Origin: Neobittarella massiliensis (ex Bilen et al. 2018)
Lineage (GTDB): Bacteria; Bacillota; Clostridia; Oscillospirales; Ruminococcaceae
Direction: 5' to 3'
Assembly (NCBI RefSeq): GCF_900289145.1
Contig: NZ_OKQO01000007.1
Span: 1-64,000, forward strand
Length of the DNA: 64,000 bases
The notes under the pieces were generated by a model. The model did not search any database. It was not told where the DNA came from and saw only the letters and a list, made by a program, of their open reading frames with translations. Below, in pieces: positions 1 to 9,160 of the stretch. The position numbers were made by a program, and so were the translations under genes. Position 1 is the first letter of the stretch. The number at the start of each line of letters is the position of its first letter.

Positions 1-36
1 CGTTCGTCCTGAGCCAGGATCAAACTCTTTATCATA
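1..36 (-). rRNA. 16S rRNA, 5' end only (partial)
   Basis: The reverse strand reads AGAGTTTGATCCTGGCTCAG, the universally conserved start of bacterial 16S rRNA (the classic 27F primer site), followed by GACGAACG at the window edge. The gene runs leftward out of the window, so only about the first 36 bases are present. The mature 5' end is placed by analogy with E. coli, a few bases before AGAGTTTG. Confidence 0.95.
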
Positions 37-214
37 GTTGTATCTAAACAGACTCACGCCTGTCCAAATCTAGCTCATTTCAAACTCTAACGTTTAAAAT
101 TACTTGAATGATTTCTTTATCTAGAAACCTAGAATCTTGGGTTCCGTTCAAGCTTTAGTATTGTTCAATTTTCAAGGTCCGTGTGGTCCAGCGCCTCGTT
201 TAGCGCTGTTCCCT

Positions 215-243
215 ATTCTATCATGCGACCGCCAGTTTGTCAA
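215..243 (-). promoter_or_regulatory. rRNA operon promoter, proximal
   Basis: The reverse strand has TTGACA (243-238), a 17-base spacer and TAGAAT (220-215), a near-consensus sigma-A promoter about 180 bases upstream of the 16S start. The leader between it and the 16S gene is AT-rich and has no reading frame. Confidence 0.75.
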
Positions 244-342
244 CACCTTTTTGAGATGTTTTTTCGCCGGAGCTTTTCGCCCCTGCCGACAAACCTGACT
301 GTTAGGCCGTTTTCTTGACCCTCTGTCGCTGACAGCTTGTTT

Positions 343-371
343 ATATTACCACACCCCTTACCACCTGTCAA
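343..371 (-). promoter_or_regulatory. rRNA operon promoter, distal
   Basis: A second TTGACA (371-366), 17-base spacer and TAATAT (348-343) sits about 130 bases upstream of the proximal one on the same strand. Tandem P1/P2 promoters are usual for rRNA operons. Confidence 0.65.
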
Positions 372-504
372 CGCCTTTTTTACATCTTTTTTGCAAGAGA
401 GCAAACTTTTTTGACCGCTTATACGCAAAGTAAAATCAAGCCCCGTTACATGCCCCATTTGGGGCTCATTTATCTACTATCTGGATAACTGTACTGTGCT
501 TCTA

Positions 505-533
505 TTGCCAGTGGTTTTGTTTTTTGCTATACT
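505..533 (+). promoter_or_regulatory. metA promoter
   Basis: TTGCCA (505-510), 17-base spacer, TATACT (528-533). The predicted leader before the metA start is only about 55 bases and holds a small hairpin (CCATACG with CGTATGG). It is too short for a SAM riboswitch. Confidence 0.6.
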
Positions 534-595
534 TGCTCCCATACGGAGCCGCGTATGGCCCCTTGAGTTCCCTATATATAGAAAGAAGTGATCCC

Positions 596-1525
596 GTGCC
601 CATCAATATACCCGCTTCACTGCCGGCGGTACAGACGCTCATCTCCGAAAACATTTTCATCATGTCGCAGGAGCGAGCCTGTTCGCAGGATATACGTCCC
701 CTTAAGATCGCCATCCTCAACCTGATGCCAAAAAAGATCGAGACCGAAACTCAACTGCTGCGGGTGCTCTCTAACTCCCCTATTCAGGTAGACGTGGAGT
801 TGGTGCAAACCGCCACCTATACTTCTAAGAATACGCCCGGCGACCACCTGCTCAAATTCTATAAGACCTTCGACGACATCAAAGACCAGCGCTTTGACGG
901 CATGATCATCACCGGCGCCCCGGTGGAGCAGATGGAGTTTGAGGAGGTAAACTACTGGCCAGAACTCTGCGAGATCATGGAGTGGTCAAAATCCCACGTG
1001 TACTCCACCTTCCACATCTGCTGGGGGGCGCAAGCCGGTCTGTACTACCACTACGGTATCGGCAAGGTACCGCTGCCGCAAAAGATGTTTGGCGTATTTC
1101 GGCACAAGGTGCTCGCCCCCAGCCATCCGCTGCTCACCGGCTTTGACGAGTACTTTTATGCCCCCCACTCCCGCCACACCACTATTTTACGGGAAGATAT
1201 CGATGCTGAGCCGGGGCTGGAACTGCTGACCTGGTCGTCCGAGGCGGGCGTGCACATCGTGGCCAGCAAAAACGGGCGCCAGTTCTTCGTCACCGGCCAC
1301 TCGGAATACGACCGCACCACTTTGGCCGGCGAGTACTTTCGCGACCGGGAGCAGGGGCTTGCGATCGCGCTGCCGCAAAACTACTTTGACGGCGACGACC
1401 CCGAGGGGGAGATTCCCTTTGTGTGGCGTGCAGCTGGCAGCCTGCTCTACACCAACTGGCTCAACTACTTTGTGTACCAGCAGACCCCCTACGACCTGCA
1501 GCAGCTGCGCCAGCTGGAGATATAG
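596..1525 (+). CDS. metA: Homoserine O-acyltransferase (predicted acetyl-CoA type)
   Basis: Acylates homoserine in the first committed step of methionine synthesis. The frame is open further upstream, but a GTG start at 596 after AGAAAGAAG gives 309 residues, the same as E. coli MetA, and puts the catalytic cysteine exactly at Cys142 (motif HICWGAQ). The His-Glu pair is in GHSEYD near residue 235. Position 111, which decides the acyl donor in this family, is Glu (GAPVE) rather than the Gly of succinyl-CoA enzymes, so acetyl-CoA is the likely donor; that specificity rule is family knowledge, not tested here. The gene stands alone between its own promoter and a strong terminator. Confidence 0.93.
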   Translation: MPINIPASLPAVQTLISENIFIMSQERACSQDIRPLKIAILNLMPKKIETETQLLRVLSNSPIQVDVELVQTATYTSKNTPGDHLLKFYKTFDDIKDQRFDGMIITGAPVEQMEFEEVNYWPELCEIMEWSKSHVYSTFHICWGAQAGLYYHYGIGKVPLPQKMFGVFRHKVLAPSHPLLTGFDEYFYAPHSRHTTILREDIDAEPGLELLTWSSEAGVHIVASKNGRQFFVTGHSEYDRTTLAGEYFRDREQGLAIALPQNYFDGDDPEGEIPFVWRAAGSLLYTNWLNYFVYQQTPYDLQQLRQLEI

Positions 1526-1530
1526 TGATC

Positions 1531-1568
1531 AAGCGCTCTGTGCCTATACACGGCACAGAGCGCTTTTT
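1531..1568 (+). terminator. Terminator after metA
   Basis: Perfect 14-bp stem (1531-1544 with 1552-1565) followed by a T run. It separates convergent metA and sigF; the T run favours metA, but the stem could stop both transcripts. Confidence 0.88.
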
Positions 1569-1586
1569 GCTGTCTTTTTAAGGATA

Positions 1587-2252
1587 TCACCTGGACAGGA
1601 GATCTTTCATGCGGGTGAGGATCTTCTTTTCCCGCCGCGATACCTGCACCTGGGTCATGCCCAGCGTACTGCCCACATCGGCCTGCGTCTTTTCCTGGAA
1701 GTAGCGCAGCACGATGATCTGCCGCTCCACCGGCTCCAGCTTGTCCACCACCTCTTTGAGCGAGATGAGATCCCCCACCTCTTCTTCTATCGAGTGTACG
1801 GGGATATCGATGACCTGGCCGCTCTCGTCGGTGGCCGTCAGCGATATCGTGGGATTGTATACGCCGATGGCCTCCACCACCTTTTCCTCGTCCAGCTCCA
1901 GTGCCTGGGCCAGTTCGGTCACGGTGGGTTCGCACCCCTTTTGGTGGGCCAGCTTTTCCCGCTCGCGGGCCACCTTCATCGAGGTCTCTTTCAGCGAACG
2001 GCTCACCTTTACCGCGCCGCCGTCGCGAAACAGCCGCTTGATCTCCCCCAATATCACCGGCACGGCATAGGTGGAGAATTTAAAACCCCGGCCGGGGTCA
2101 AAGCCGTCACAGGCCTTTACCAGCCCCATGCACCCGGCCTGAAACAGGTCGTCGTACTCCACGCCGCGGCCGCGGAACCGGCCGGCGCAGGCGTGCACCA
2201 ACCCCATATTCTGCGCAATAAAGTCATCCCTTTGAACGGATCCTCTTTTCAA
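1587..2252 (-). CDS. sigF: Sporulation sigma factor F
   Basis: Forespore-specific RNA polymerase sigma factor, held inactive by SpoIIAB. Residues 10-75 carry the region 2 pattern (NMGLVHACAGRF, then EYDDLFQAGCMGL and FKFSTYAVPVILGEIKR); the C-terminal third has region 4 (LEPVERQIIVLRYF, then the QADVGSTLGMTQVQVSR helix-turn-helix). At 221 residues it is shorter than B. subtilis SigF (255). The start is a TTG (2252) that overlaps the end of spoIIAB by 29 bases, so translational coupling is likely. SigG is closely related, but position as third gene of spoIIA identifies it as SigF. Confidence 0.92.
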   Translation of the reverse strand: MKRGSVQRDDFIAQNMGLVHACAGRFRGRGVEYDDLFQAGCMGLVKACDGFDPGRGFKFSTYAVPVILGEIKRLFRDGGAVKVSRSLKETSMKVAREREKLAHQKGCEPTVTELAQALELDEEKVVEAIGVYNPTISLTATDESGQVIDIPVHSIEEEVGDLISLKEVVDKLEPVERQIIVLRYFQEKTQADVGSTLGMTQVQVSRREKKILTRMKDLLSR

Positions 2253-2658
2253 GATAGACCGTCGTCCCCTTTCCGGGCGTACTTCTCACTCTCATCTTGT
2301 CGGTAAACGCCTCCATCACCGCAAAGCCCATACCGGCGCGCTCTCCCGTCTCGCAGGTGGTGTAGAGTGGCTCCACCGCCTTTTGCACATCCTCGATGCC
2401 GCAACCAGTGTCGCGAATAGTCAGGCGCACGACACTGTCGGCATAGATGCGGGCCGATATGTACACTCTGCCGATCTGGTCTTTGTACCCGTGCACGATG
2501 CTGTTGGTCACCGCCTCGCTGACGGCGGTCTTTATGTCGCTTATCTCCTCCACGGTGGGGTCCAGCTGGGCCACAAAGGCCGAGACCGCCACCCGGGCAA
2601 ACCCCTCGTTGGCCGACCGGCTCTCAAAGGTCAGCTTCATCTCGTTGATCGCTTTCAT
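2224..2658 (-). CDS. spoIIAB: Anti-sigma-F factor / serine kinase SpoIIAB
   Basis: GHKL-fold kinase that binds and blocks sigma-F and inactivates SpoIIAA by phosphorylation. It has the N box (EAVTNSIVHGY), the G1 ATP-lid motif (IRDTGCGIED) and the G2 motif (GERAGMGFAVMEAF), in the normal order, and at 144 residues it matches the family. The ATG at 2658 is preferred over an in-frame TTG one codon earlier because a strong AGGAGG lies 5 bases upstream of the ATG. That ribosome site overlaps the end of spoIIAA. Confidence 0.94.
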   Translation of the reverse strand: MKAINEMKLTFESRSANEGFARVAVSAFVAQLDPTVEEISDIKTAVSEAVTNSIVHGYKDQIGRVYISARIYADSVVRLTIRDTGCGIEDVQKAVEPLYTTCETGERAGMGFAVMEAFTDKMRVRSTPGKGTTVYLEKRIRSKG

Positions 2659-2667
2659 CAAATCCTC

Positions 2668-2970
2668 CTAATCGATGCTCATCAGCTTGTTAAGGCCCGA
2701 CAGCAGAAATACCCGCCGGATGTTGCCGCCGGCCCCCTGTACCCGCAGCTCGGCGCCGGTCTGCGCGAGCAGCCGGTAGCGGCCCATGCACAGCCCCACG
2801 CCCGACGAGTCCATAAACCCCACGTCAGAAAAATCCAGTATCACCACTTTGGGCTGCTTGCGCTCGATCTGGCGGTCGATGGTATCGCGAAAATAGGCGG
2901 CGCTGTGGTGGTCGATCTCACCCTGCAGATAGCAGGTGAGCACCTCGTCGCCCTCTATGTGTACATGCAT
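2668..2970 (-). CDS. spoIIAA: Anti-sigma-F factor antagonist SpoIIAA
   Basis: STAS-domain switch protein; when dephosphorylated it displaces sigma-F from SpoIIAB. The phosphorylatable serine lies in the family motif FMDSSGVGLCMGRY (near residue 57). 100 residues, slightly shorter than B. subtilis SpoIIAA (117). First gene of the spoIIA operon; its transcript must begin between here and the folC terminator, in about 70 bases. I could not find an unambiguous sigma-H promoter or 0A box in that space. Confidence 0.93.
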   Translation of the reverse strand: MHVHIEGDEVLTCYLQGEIDHHSAAYFRDTIDRQIERKQPKVVILDFSDVGFMDSSGVGLCMGRYRLLAQTGAELRVQGAGGNIRRVFLLSGLNKLMSID

Positions 2971-3040
2971 ATGCGCTCTCCGTTCCTTTCTGTCATCCGG
3001 GCCTGGCAGCCAGCACTGCCTGTCCTATTTTTGCCAAACA

Positions 3041-3083
3041 AAAAAAGAAGCGACCCTCTACCGACTATAGTAGAGGGTCGCTT
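3041..3083 (-). terminator. Terminator after folC
   Basis: 14-bp perfect stem (3048-3061 with 3070-3083); on the reverse strand it is followed by CTTTTTT. It insulates spoIIA from folC transcription. Confidence 0.88.
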
Positions 3084-3114
3084 TAAAATATTTTGCCGAA
3101 TACCGGCGCTCTCG

Positions 3115-4410
3115 CTATTTTTTCTGCCGGGCCACCAGCAGGCCCCGCACCTCCGAGGCCAGATACAAAGACCCGCAGAACACCAGCAGGTCGTCTGCAC
3201 CGGATCGCTCAAAGGCGGCCTGCACGGCTCTGTCCAGTTGGTGCCAGCTGCTCACCTGGCGGCAGTGGCCGGCAAAGATGGCGGCCAGCTGCTCGCTATT
3301 CACCGCACGGCTGTTGTGGATGTCCACCAGCAGGATCTCGTCAAACAGTGGGCCGGCCAGAGCGGCGATACCGGCGGCATCTTTGTCGTTTAACATGCCC
3401 ATTACGGCAATGCGCCGCCCACCGGGCGGCAGCTGCGCCGCTTCTACCGCCCGGCACAGCGCCTGTGCGCCCGAGAGGTTGTGCGCCCCGTCGAGCACCA
3501 CCAGCGGCTTTTGGCCCAGTACCTCCAGCCGGGCGGGGAACCTGGCCGCCGCCAGCCCCTGCTGCACAGCCGTCGGCGGTATCTCAAAGCCCTGCTGCCG
3601 CAGCTGCTCGATAACAGCCAGCACCACCGCCGCGTTTTTTATCTGGTGCGCCCCGCCAAATGGGATACGCAGCTGCTGGCCGCGGTAAGCTATGTCGTTG
3701 CCCAGCAGATCGCTCTTGTGCACCTGGATATCCGCCATGTCCGGCAGTACCAGCGGACAATCCTGTGCCGCCGCCTGCGCGCAGATGACTTGCAGCGCCC
3801 CCACCGGCTGGTCGGGGTAACACACCACCGGGCGGCCCGGCTTTAAGATACCGCACTTCTCGGCGGCGATCTGCTCCACCGTGTCCCCCAATATTTTGGT
3901 GTGATCCAGACTGATGGAGGTGATGGCGCAGCACAGCGGCTCTCTGATGACGTTGGTGGCGTCAAAGCGGCCGCCCAGCCCCACCTCCAAGCAGACGACG
4001 TCCAGGTCCTGCCGGGCAAACCAGCAAAAGGCGATGGCGGTAGTGATCTCGAAGGCAGTCACGTAGTCGCCGGCGGCCTCCATCTCGTCGCACACCCGCT
4101 TGATCTCGGTCACCAGCTGTGCCAGCTCCTGGCGGGAAATCATCTGCCCATTTACCTGAAAGCGCTCCCTGAACTCCAGCACGTAGGGTGAGATATTCAT
4201 CCCCACCCGGTAGCCCGCCGCCTGTAAGATACCGGCAGTCATCACGGTGGTGGAACCCTTGCCATTGGTGCCGGCGATGTGTATGCAGCGCAGTCTGTCC
4301 TGCGGGTCTCCCAGGCGGTGCATCAGCTGGCGCATGCGCGCAAGGCCCGGCTTTTTGACAAAGCGGTCGCGCCCCTGCACATACGCCTCTGCCTGGCGCC
4401 AGTCTAACAC
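3115..4410 (-). CDS. folC: Folylpolyglutamate / dihydrofolate synthase
   Basis: ATP-dependent Mur-ligase-fold enzyme that adds glutamate to dihydropteroate or folates. It shows the P-loop GTNGKGS (residues 46-52), then NISPYVLEFRERFQVNG, TSISLDHTKILGDT and the C-terminal LDGAHN motif. 431 residues is the family's length. The start is a GTG that overlaps by 7 bases the end of a small membrane-protein gene upstream, so the two are surely co-transcribed. Whether it also makes dihydrofolate (bifunctional) cannot be told from these motifs. Confidence 0.93.
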   Translation of the reverse strand: MLDWRQAEAYVQGRDRFVKKPGLARMRQLMHRLGDPQDRLRCIHIAGTNGKGSTTVMTAGILQAAGYRVGMNISPYVLEFRERFQVNGQMISRQELAQLVTEIKRVCDEMEAAGDYVTAFEITTAIAFCWFARQDLDVVCLEVGLGGRFDATNVIREPLCCAITSISLDHTKILGDTVEQIAAEKCGILKPGRPVVCYPDQPVGALQVICAQAAAQDCPLVLPDMADIQVHKSDLLGNDIAYRGQQLRIPFGGAHQIKNAAVVLAVIEQLRQQGFEIPPTAVQQGLAAARFPARLEVLGQKPLVVLDGAHNLSGAQALCRAVEAAQLPPGGRRIAVMGMLNDKDAAGIAALAGPLFDEILLVDIHNSRAVNSEQLAAIFAGHCRQVSSWHQLDRAVQAAFERSGADDLLVFCGSLYLASEVRGLLVARQKK

Positions 4411-4571
4411 AGCTCCTCCGCCGCGCCGTCGTCCGCCGGCAACTTTTGGCAGTCGTTATAGCTGCCGATCACAACACCTTTCTTTACCGGCGCCAGCAAA
4501 AAGCCAAGCAGCGCCCCCAACATCATAAACCAGGTGGCGAAAAAGAAACCCTGCCACTTTTTCACGGTCAT
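4404..4571 (-). CDS. Small single-span membrane protein, unknown function
   Basis: A 55-residue frame beginning MTVKKWQGFFFATWFMMLGA. It has a Lys/Trp-flanked N-terminus, one hydrophobic segment (about residues 8-29) with GxxxG-like spacing, a basic stop (PVKKG), and an acidic tail ending EELC. A good ribosome site (GAGGGAGG) precedes the ATG at 4571 and the stop overlaps the folC GTG start, the pattern of a coupled gene pair. I do not recognise a family; the overall look resembles the YtxH-type small proteins. It is real by context (start signal, tight overlap), not by homology. Confidence 0.7.
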   Translation of the reverse strand: MTVKKWQGFFFATWFMMLGALLGFLLAPVKKGVVIGSYNDCQKLPADDGAAEELC

Positions 4572-4591
4572 TCCCTCCCTCTTCTATACAG

Positions 4592-4627
4592 AGAGGGGCG
4601 GAGAACTGCTCTCCGCCCCTCTTTTTT
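4592..4627. terminator. Strong hairpin between valS and the folC pair
   Basis: Perfect 13-bp stem (4592-4604 with 4610-4622). Its T run lies on the forward strand, opposite to the transcription of both flanking genes; on the reverse strand the sequence after the stem is not T-rich. It may act as a poor terminator or 3'-end stabiliser for valS, or stop antisense transcription. Confidence 0.6.
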
Positions 4628-7247
4628 ATGATACCAGAGCAGCCAGGCTCTCCTCGATCTTGGCTAGTTTCTCCTGGGCGCGTGCCAGCTTGTCCCGCTC
4701 GGCGTTTACCACCTTTTCCGGTGCCTTGGCCACAAAGCTCTCGTTTTGCAGCTTGCCGCTGACGATCTGTATCTCGCGCTCGCATCCGGCCTTTTCTTTT
4801 TCCAGCCGGGCGCGTTCCTTCTCTTTATCCACCAGCTCGTCCATGGGGATGCCGATCTTGGCCGCGTCGGTGATGGCCATCACCATGCCCTCCAGCGGCA
4901 GGCTGCTCGCCACCTCTACCTCGCTGGCCGAGGCCAGGCGGCCAAAGAATTCCTCGCCGCTCTTAAAGACCTCTACCTCGGCGGTCTCGATGTACACCTT
5001 GGCCTTTTTGGAAGGCGGTACGCCCAGCTCGCTGCGCCGGTTGCGGATGGCGCGGATAGCCCCCATGATCTTCTCAAAAGCGGCCTCCTCCTCAGCAAAG
5101 TGCAGCGCCTCGTCGTATTTCGGCCACTGAGCCACCACCAGTGCCTGGCCCTCGTGGGGCAGTGCCTGGTAGATCTCCTCGGTGATGTAGGGCATAAACG
5201 GGTGCAGCAGCTTCAGCGCTCCCGAGAACACGTAACACAGCACTTTCAGCGCATTGGTCTTGGTCTGGCCCGGGGTAGCCAGCCGCAGCTTAACGATCTC
5301 GATATACCAGTCGCACAGGATGTCCCACACGAAATCGTGCACCTTGGTCACCGCCATACCCAGCTCGTACTTATCTAGGTTGGCCGTCACCTGCGCTGCC
5401 ACATCGTTAAATTTAGACAGCAGCCACTTGTCCTCGATCTCCAGCGTATCGGGCAGGCCCAACTCGTCGGCAGTACCGTCCATATTCATGAGAATAAAGC
5501 GGGCGGCGTTCCACACCTTGTTAGCGAAGTTGCGGCTGGCCTTTACCTTGTCGTCGGAAAAGCGCATGTCGTTGCCGGGGCTGTTGCCGGTGGCCAGCGT
5601 CAGCCGCAGCGCGTCGGCGCCGTACTGGTCGATGATCTCCAGCGGGTCGATGCCGTTACCCAGTGATTTAGACATTTTGCGCCCCTGGGCGTCGCGCACC
5701 AGGCCGTGGATGAACACCGTCTTAAACGGCACCTCGCCCATCTGCTCGATGGAGGAGAAGATCATCCGCGCCACCCAGAAGAAGATGATATCGTAGCCGG
5801 TGACCAGCGTATCGGTGGGGAAGAAATAGTCGAGATCAGCCGTTTTTTCCGGCCAGCCCAGGGTGGAAAACGGCCACAGTGCCGAGGAGAACCAGGTGTC
5901 CAGCGTGTCCTCGTCCTGGCGCAGTTTACCGCCGCATTTGGGGCAGCGATCCGGGGCCTCTTTGGCGACGACCGTCTCGCCGCAGTCGTCGCAGTAATAG
6001 GCGGGGATGCGGTGTCCCCACCACAGCTGGCGGGAGATACACCAGTCTTTGATGTTCTCCATCCAGTTGTAGTAGATCTTGTCAAAGCGGGCAGGCACGA
6101 ACTTGGTCTCGCCCGACCGCACCGCCTCGATAGCGGGCTTTGCCAGCGGCTCCATCTTCACGAACCACTGCTGCGAAGTCATTGGCTCCACCGTGGTGCC
6201 GCAGCGGTAGCAGGCGCCCACGTTGTGCTTGTGATCCTCGATCTTCACCAGATAGCCGCCAGCCTCCAGGTCGGCCACAATGGCTTTCCGTGCCACATAC
6301 CGGTCCATGCCGGCATACTTGCCGCCCAGCTCGTTGATGGTGCCGTCGGCGTTCATCACGTTGATGATGGGCAGGTCGTGGCGGGCCCCCACCTCAAAGT
6401 CGTTGGGGTCGTGGGCGGGGGTGATCTTCACCACGCCGGTACCGAACTCCATGTCCACATAGCTGTCGGCCACCACCGGGATCTCTTTCTCCACCAGCGG
6501 CAGTATCACCTTTTTGCCCACCATAGCGGCATAGCGCTCGTCGTCGGGGTGTACCGCCAGCGCCGTGTCGCCCAGCATGGTCTCGGGGCGGGTGGGGGCG
6601 GTGATCATCTCGCCGCTGCCGTCGGCGTAGGGGTAGCGGATGTGCCAGAAGTGGCCGTCCTGCTCCTCGTACTCCACCTCGGCGTCAGAGATGGAGGTCT
6701 GGCAGTTGGGGCACCAGTTGACGATGCGCTCGCCCCGGTAGATGAGCCCCTTTTCGTACAGCCGGCAAAACACCTCGTTTACCGCCTGCGAGCACCCCTC
6801 ATCCAGGGTGAAGCGCTCGCGATCCCAGTCGCAGGAGGAGCCCAATTTTTTGAGCTGCTCGACGATGCGGCCGCCGTACTGCTCTTTCCACTGCCAGGCG
6901 CGCTCTAAAAAGCCGTCGCGGCCCAGGTCGGCCTTAGACAGCCCCTCCTCTTTCATCGCCGCCACGATCTTGGCCTCGGTGGCGATGGAGGCGTGGTCGG
7001 TGCCGGGGATCCACAGGGCGCTGTACCCCTGCATGCGCTTGTAGCGGATGAGAATATCCTGCAGCGTCTCATCTAAGGCGTGGCCCATGTGCAGCTGGCC
7101 GGTGATGTTCGGCGGCGGAATGACGATGGTATACGGTTTTTTATCGGGGTCGATCTCGGCGTGGAAATACCCGCCAGACAGCCAAAAGTCGTAGATGCGG
7201 TCCTCGACTTGACTGGGGTCGTATTTTTTGTCCAGCTCTTTTGCCAT
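4626..7247 (-). CDS. valS: Valyl-tRNA synthetase
   Basis: Class I synthetase charging tRNA-Val. It shows the HIGH-type signature HMGH (in [17 protein letters not shown]), an editing domain in the middle ([16 protein letters not shown]), the zinc-like Cys clusters ([18 protein letters not shown] with CPKCGG), the KMSKS loop ([11 protein letters not shown]) and the C-terminal coiled coil ([15 protein letters not shown]). The ATG at 7247, 8 bases after AGGAGG, gives 873 residues; the frame stays open upstream but lacks a better start. No T-box leader is visible between the promoter and the start. Confidence 0.96.
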   Translation of the reverse strand: MAKELDKKYDPSQVEDRIYDFWLSGGYFHAEIDPDKKPYTIVIPPPNITGQLHMGHALDETLQDILIRYKRMQGYSALWIPGTDHASIATEAKIVAAMKEEGLSKADLGRDGFLERAWQWKEQYGGRIVEQLKKLGSSCDWDRERFTLDEGCSQAVNEVFCRLYEKGLIYRGERIVNWCPNCQTSISDAEVEYEEQDGHFWHIRYPYADGSGEMITAPTRPETMLGDTALAVHPDDERYAAMVGKKVILPLVEKEIPVVADSYVDMEFGTGVVKITPAHDPNDFEVGARHDLPIINVMNADGTINELGGKYAGMDRYVARKAIVADLEAGGYLVKIEDHKHNVGACYRCGTTVEPMTSQQWFVKMEPLAKPAIEAVRSGETKFVPARFDKIYYNWMENIKDWCISRQLWWGHRIPAYYCDDCGETVVAKEAPDRCPKCGGKLRQDEDTLDTWFSSALWPFSTLGWPEKTADLDYFFPTDTLVTGYDIIFFWVARMIFSSIEQMGEVPFKTVFIHGLVRDAQGRKMSKSLGNGIDPLEIIDQYGADALRLTLATGNSPGNDMRFSDDKVKASRNFANKVWNAARFILMNMDGTADELGLPDTLEIEDKWLLSKFNDVAAQVTANLDKYELGMAVTKVHDFVWDILCDWYIEIVKLRLATPGQTKTNALKVLCYVFSGALKLLHPFMPYITEEIYQALPHEGQALVVAQWPKYDEALHFAEEEAAFEKIMGAIRAIRNRRSELGVPPSKKAKVYIETAEVEVFKSGEEFFGRLASASEVEVASSLPLEGMVMAITDAAKIGIPMDELVDKEKERARLEKEKAGCEREIQIVSGKLQNESFVAKAPEKVVNAERDKLARAQEKLAKIEESLAALVS

Positions 7248-7347
7248 GTGTGTTCCTCCTATTTTCTGCTCCGCCTTTGCCGGTACATACCCGCCCAAAC
7301 ACGGATAGCGGCTGGGCCTCTCGGGCCCGCCGCCTCGCTGTCTTTTT

Positions 7348-7376
7348 ATTATGATAGAGGACGGGGGCCTTGTCAA
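7348..7376 (-). promoter_or_regulatory. valS promoter
   Basis: TTGACA (7376-7371), 17-base spacer, CATAAT (7353-7348) on the reverse strand, just downstream of the stop of the preceding gene. Leader about 95 bases. Confidence 0.78.
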
Positions 7377-7385
7377 TACTTCCCC

Positions 7386-8933
7386 CTACAAAAGGCGCGC
7401 TTTTTCGCTGTACAGCTTTAAAATATGCGGGTCTATGGGCTCCAGTGGCCGCTTGGCCACCCCCTGCAGCACCTGCCCATCCAGCGTAAAGCGCGAGCCG
7501 TGGCAGGGGCACTCCCAGGTTTGCTCGGTCAGGTCAAAGCGCAATTTACAGCCCATGTGGGTACACCTCAGGCGCACCCCCTGCCAGCTGCCGCCGGCAT
7601 CACGGTACAGCCCGTAGGTCTTGCCCGCCAGCTTTACCACCCGCACCTTGCGGGCAGCCCCGGCTGCAGCGTCACTTCTTCCCCGCCGTCCCGGGCACTC
7701 GCCATCGAAAAAAAGGCTCTTGACAGCCGCTGCACCGGTGGCGGCGTTCTCCCGCCAAAAGCCCTGCTGCCGCCAAGCTGGGCGCGCCAGCGCCAGCGGC
7801 CCGTACTGTCCACCGCCCTGTAAACAGTCTTCGGCCAACAGGTGGGCAGCAGCCGTGGCGCCGGTCATGCCCCATTTGCTAAAGCCAAAAGCGGCCAGCA
7901 CCCGGCCGTCAGCCCCATCCAGCCGGCCCACATAAGGCATTTTGTCGGCGGTATCATAGTCCTGTGCCGTCCACTGCCAAAAGACGTCTCTCATGCGAAA
8001 CTGCTCTTTGCCCCAGCGCTGCAGGGCGCCGTAACCCGGCCCCTGTTGCCCGGTGCGGTGGCTCTGGCCGGCCAGCACCAGGATATCGGTTCCCGGCACC
8101 TTTACCAAGGAGCGTGTCGGCCCTTCCAGCCGTATATAGCTGCCGCTAAACTCAAGCGGGCAGTGACCCGCAACCGCGTAGGAGCGGTAGGGGTATAGGC
8201 GCATAAACTGCGCTTTATCCCCCTCCCAAAACGGGTAGTGGGTACACACCAGTACCCGCTCGCCGCGGGCGGTGCCGCCCCCCTCGACCTGCAAAAGCAC
8301 CTGCGCTCCGTCCCGCTGCAGCCCTATAGCCCGGCACCCCTCATAGACCTGGCCGCCCAGGCCGGTGATCTCTTTCGCCAGCAGTTGGCAATAGCGGCGG
8401 GGGTTTATCTGCCCCTGGCCGGGCAGTACCACCGCCGCAGCCATCGGTAGCGGTGCCGGTACCGACGAGGTGAGCTGGCAGTCGCCGCCCAGCGCCCCGA
8501 TGAGTGCCGCCAACTGCCGCAGCCGCCCCACCTGGCCCGGCTGTTGGGTGTACAGGTAATCGCTCATCCGGTGATAAAGGCCCGGCTCCAGTTGCACGGC
8601 AGTGGCGGCGATCCACTCTTTGGCCGCCTGCAGCTGACTGTAAAAGGCGCGGGCGCGGGCACGGCCGCCCCTCGACACCGTGAGCAGGTCACCGCCGTGC
8701 AGGGCCGTCACCTTGCCGGTATTGTGGCCGGTGGCCCCGCTGCCCACCGCGCCGGTCTCCAGCACCAGCACCTGTTTGCCTTTCTGCGCCAGGAGCAGCG
8801 CCGCCGTGAGCCCGGCTACACCGCCGCCCACCACGATATACTGGGCCGCCAGTTCCCGCTGCACCGGCCCTCTGCGGGCCCCGGTATTTACATCTCCCAA
8901 TTGGTGGCTCTCGTACTGCCAGTAGCTGTTCAT
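7386..8933 (-). CDS. FAD-dependent oxidoreductase with C-terminal Rieske [2Fe-2S] domain
   Basis: Fusion of a DAO-type flavoprotein and a Rieske iron-sulfur domain, 515 residues. The N-terminal Rossmann motif is VVGGGVAGLTAALLLAQKG with a following ETGAVGSGATGHNTGKVT loop as in D-amino-acid/glycine oxidase relatives. The last ~100 residues hold both Rieske ligand boxes, CTHMGC and CPCHGS. This architecture is found in uncharacterised oxidoreductases of many bacteria; substrate unknown. The gene has its own GGGGGA ribosome site and is followed at once by the valS promoter, so valS is not dependent on it. Confidence 0.88.
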   Translation of the reverse strand: MNSYWQYESHQLGDVNTGARRGPVQRELAAQYIVVGGGVAGLTAALLLAQKGKQVLVLETGAVGSGATGHNTGKVTALHGGDLLTVSRGGRARARAFYSQLQAAKEWIAATAVQLEPGLYHRMSDYLYTQQPGQVGRLRQLAALIGALGGDCQLTSSVPAPLPMAAAVVLPGQGQINPRRYCQLLAKEITGLGGQVYEGCRAIGLQRDGAQVLLQVEGGGTARGERVLVCTHYPFWEGDKAQFMRLYPYRSYAVAGHCPLEFSGSYIRLEGPTRSLVKVPGTDILVLAGQSHRTGQQGPGYGALQRWGKEQFRMRDVFWQWTAQDYDTADKMPYVGRLDGADGRVLAAFGFSKWGMTGATAAAHLLAEDCLQGGGQYGPLALARPAWRQQGFWRENAATGAAAVKSLFFDGECPGRRGRSDAAAGAARKVRVVKLAGKTYGLYRDAGGSWQGVRLRCTHMGCKLRFDLTEQTWECPCHGSRFTLDGQVLQGVAKRPLEPIDPHILKLYSEKARLL

Positions 8934-9086
8934 CTATATCCCCCTCATTTCGGTCCGGGCTGTTTGTATCTGTGCTGAGTATGGGCGATCGGTCGGGCCG
9001 GCAAGCAGGCAGTCCATAAACTCTGCCAAAAATATCCGCTTACTTTTGTGCTTTCCTCTCAACTTTTTCCTGTGGGACCGTTGTCC

Positions 9087-9114
9087 TTGTTCCGCGCCGA
9101 TACCCAGCTATACT
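9087..9114 (+). promoter_or_regulatory. Promoter of the nucleoside hydrolase gene
   Basis: TTGTTC (9087-9092), 16-base spacer, TATACT (9109-9114), about 47 bases before the start codon. The -35 is weak. Confidence 0.45.
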
Positions 9115-9160
9115 GAAAACAGAAAGCTGCACACGATACGATCTAGAGGAGGTCACCCCT

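Noticed and set aside
534-595. SAM riboswitch before metA
   Set aside because: Only about 60 bases between promoter and start, with a single small hairpin; no aptamer core.
1587-2252. Calling this sigma factor SigG
   Set aside because: Sequence fits both, but it directly follows spoIIAA and spoIIAB, the sigma-F operon.
1359-2306. Forward frame of 315 codons over metA end and sigF
   Set aside because: Crosses a perfect terminator and is antisense to spoIIA genes.
5706-6908. Forward open frame of 400 codons inside valS
   Set aside because: Antisense shadow of valS; His/Val-rich composition typical of such frames here.
7248-7347. T-box leader for valS
   Set aside because: The leader is only about 95 bases and lacks the T-box core sequence and an attenuator with T run.
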